Positions 62,717 to 64,000 of a stretch of DNA of 64,000 nucleotides are shown piece by piece. This DNA comes from Rhodococcus jostii RHA1 (GTDB taxonomy: Bacteria > Actinomycetota > Actinomycetes > Mycobacteriales > Mycobacteriaceae). Under the pieces are notes generated by a model, which did no database searches, was not told the DNA's origin, and saw only the letters and a list, made by a program, of their open reading frames with translations. The position numbers and the translations under genes were made by a program. The stretch's first letter is position 1; every line of letters starts with the position of its first letter. The DNA is taken from the NCBI RefSeq assembly GCF_000014565.1, contig NC_008269.1, forward strand, positions 992,001 through 1,056,000. The letters run 5' to 3'.

Positions 62717-63574
62717 AGCAGATGGATCGCTTTCGCATTGGAGCGGTAGGCGGCTCTTCGGTCAGGGCGGAGCGCGTGGGTGTGGCTGGCGGAGGTGGGC
62801 TTGTTGCCGCGGTCTGCCGGGCGGATCGGTGCGGCTTGGCGTGGCCTCCCGGGAACAACCACGTTGTCGTTCATCCGAAGGTGTTGTGCGACATGACCCC
62901 TCGATACACCGCGGTGTCACTTCTGATGCCCGGGAGGCGGCGGTCGGGTAGCGGCAGCGACCAACCTGGATCCGGGACTGTGATCGGTGCGGCACCACGT
63001 CCGCAGGGCGCGTCGGTGCATTTGATGCCTGGGCTCGACATCGGTGAAACCGGGACGAACCCGGATGATCCACACTCTGTCACCTCTCATGAGGTGGTAA
63101 AGGGTGTGCAGTTGATGGTAGCGACACGGCGGACGATACCGAAGGGCATCGCTCGAAAGTAACTGGCATCACATCCACCGTCACGTTCGCCAGCGTCGCC
63201 GACCACCGTGAGGACCGGTGCCGGACCGTGCACGGCGGCCACGAATAGCGCCCCACGACCGGCAAGGGGGGCAGGTGCGCGGAAACAATCATCGCCGAAC
63301 GCGTACCTCGTCCGGCCGACGGCACGCCTTCGGCGCGTGGGGTACGCCGAACGCGCCCGGGTCCCGGGGTGCGGTCGCGGCGGCGAGCGGCGGATCGGCC
63401 GAACCGGCCATAACGGGGTCGAGTTCGATCAACACGGTGCCCGTCAGCGGGTCGGGTCGGCGCTGTCACGGATGCATCACCTCTCGCGCCCGCTGAGTCC
63501 CGTAATGCCCTGTTCGGCGGCCTCGAGGGCCGCGCGTCCGCGGCGTTCGCGCTGCCGTCGGGACTGCCGCGTTC
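62717..63574. other. Gap without supported gene
   Basis: About 860 bases. Frames on both strands are long but shadow-like (rich in Arg, Gly, Pro and Ser). It should contain the WhiB promoter near 62717-62900. No structured repeats seen. Confidence 0.4.
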
Positions 63575-63730
63575 GTGTGTGCGCTGATCGTGATCGCGTC
63601 CCCGGTCGGTATGGTGCTGGGCATCATCGGGTTGATCCTCTGCGGGCGGCCGGAGGGTGGGGATCACCGGGAAGGGTGTGGCGATCGCCGGTCTGGTGCT
63701 GCGGGCCACGGCGACGACGTCGCGGCGGAA
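63575..63730 (+). pseudogene. DUF4190-like membrane protein, frameshifted
   Basis: One frame reads MCALIVIASPVGMVLGIIGLILCGRPEGG and stops resembling a membrane protein; the next frame, from about 63657, continues GITGKGVAIAGLVLRATATT. Together they match the DUF4190 pattern, hydrophobic hairpin plus G-(K/R)-G-x-A-I-A-G-(L/I)-V-L-G, with a one-base shift near 63655. The upstream soluble part of the gene is not recognisable. Confidence 0.5.
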
Positions 63731-63775
63731 CTCTTCCGGATATGGCTCGGCATGTGGATCATCCTTCCACCGTGA

Positions 63776-64000
63776 GGGTGGATCCCTCACGGGTCAGGTG
63801 TCAACCAGAGCCGGGGCAGTCCCTGCGGTGCTGACGCTGCGCGAGTTCGTCGAGTTTGTTGCTCAGCGGCAGTGGAAGTCGAACTTGCCGCGCGTGCCGG
63901 GCGAAGCCTCAGCCGCAGACGTGTGGTGCGGCGAGAAACAATCCACCACAGACGAAGGCGCGCGATAGCCTCCACTCGTTGCCCGAACGCACGAAGGGAA
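63776..64000. other. Right edge, no gene recognised
   Basis: Nothing I can identify in the last 225 bases. Confidence 0.4.

Noticed and set aside
63080..63790. Minus-strand frame of 236 codons
   Set aside because: Arg/Pro/Asp-rich, typical shadow of GC-rich DNA; overlaps the DUF4190-like remnant on the other strand.
1..64000. CRISPR arrays, rRNA genes, prophage structural genes, replication origin
   Set aside because: No regularly spaced repeats, rRNA signatures, phage structural genes or origin features were recognised.

Overview
The window is high-GC actinobacterial DNA, most likely Rhodococcus or a close relative. The grounds are Baeyer-Villiger monooxygenases, steroid-dehydrogenase-like flavoproteins, a mycofactocin-type short-chain dehydrogenase, many IclR/AraC/TetR regulators, and a chromosomal-looking right end with a tRNA (CAU anticodon), a DUF4193 protein and a WhiB-like protein. 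Apart from the right end it is accessory catabolic DNA patched with mobile-element debris. Species assignment is inference from gene content.

Layout. (1) 1-12.7 kb: end of an SDR, a VOC protein and an IclR regulator, then a head-to-tail block of BVMO, alpha/beta hydrolase, a gutted SDR, an intact SDR, a HAPMO-type BVMO and a KstD-like flavoprotein, followed after a poorly coding gap by a MaoC-type hydratase. The logic is ketone to ester/lactone to hydroxy acid, with redox tailoring. (2) 12.8-21.9 kb: a complete Dpp/Opp-type importer flanked by two 352-residue paralogs of an unrecognised family carrying an HxD...H...R pattern, plus a SnoaL-like protein. (3) 22-24.1 kb: decayed IS701-type transposase, a small DUF3263-like gene and an MFS remnant. 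(4) 24.2-29.5 kb: a styrene/indole-monooxygenase-like operon (two StyA-like oxygenases, AraC regulator, EthD protein, flavin reductase) with a divergent IclR gene. (5) 30.2-35.7 kb: a thiol/electrophile-defence island (TrxB, OsmC, old yellow enzyme, AhpD-like, TrxA, frameshifted SDR, TetR with two operators) that resembles Arthrobacter-type genes. (6) 35.9-40.8 kb: an IS21 element split by a serine-recombinase element, both decayed. (7) 41-43 kb: sparse small membrane proteins. (8) 43-57 kb: a second catabolic block with two SDRs, a ribose-type ABC importer, a RibBA-like protein lacking the catalytic acidic loop, an LLM flavin monooxygenase, a PhzA/B-like protein, a flavin reductase with a 96-residue partner, an MFS exporter and an FAD dehydrogenase. 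(9) 57.6-64 kb: small hypothetical proteins, two secreted lipases, a nuclease-fold protein, tRNA, DUF4193, an atypical WhiB and a broken DUF4190-like gene.

Main new observations: five copies of a TGAA-N5-TTCA-like dyad upstream of the transcription units of region 8, suggesting one regulon; the importer-flanking paralogs; the RibBA-like protein paired with an LLM enzyme; a WhiB-like protein missing its first cysteine; and repeated single-base frameshifts that are either real decay or sequencing error.
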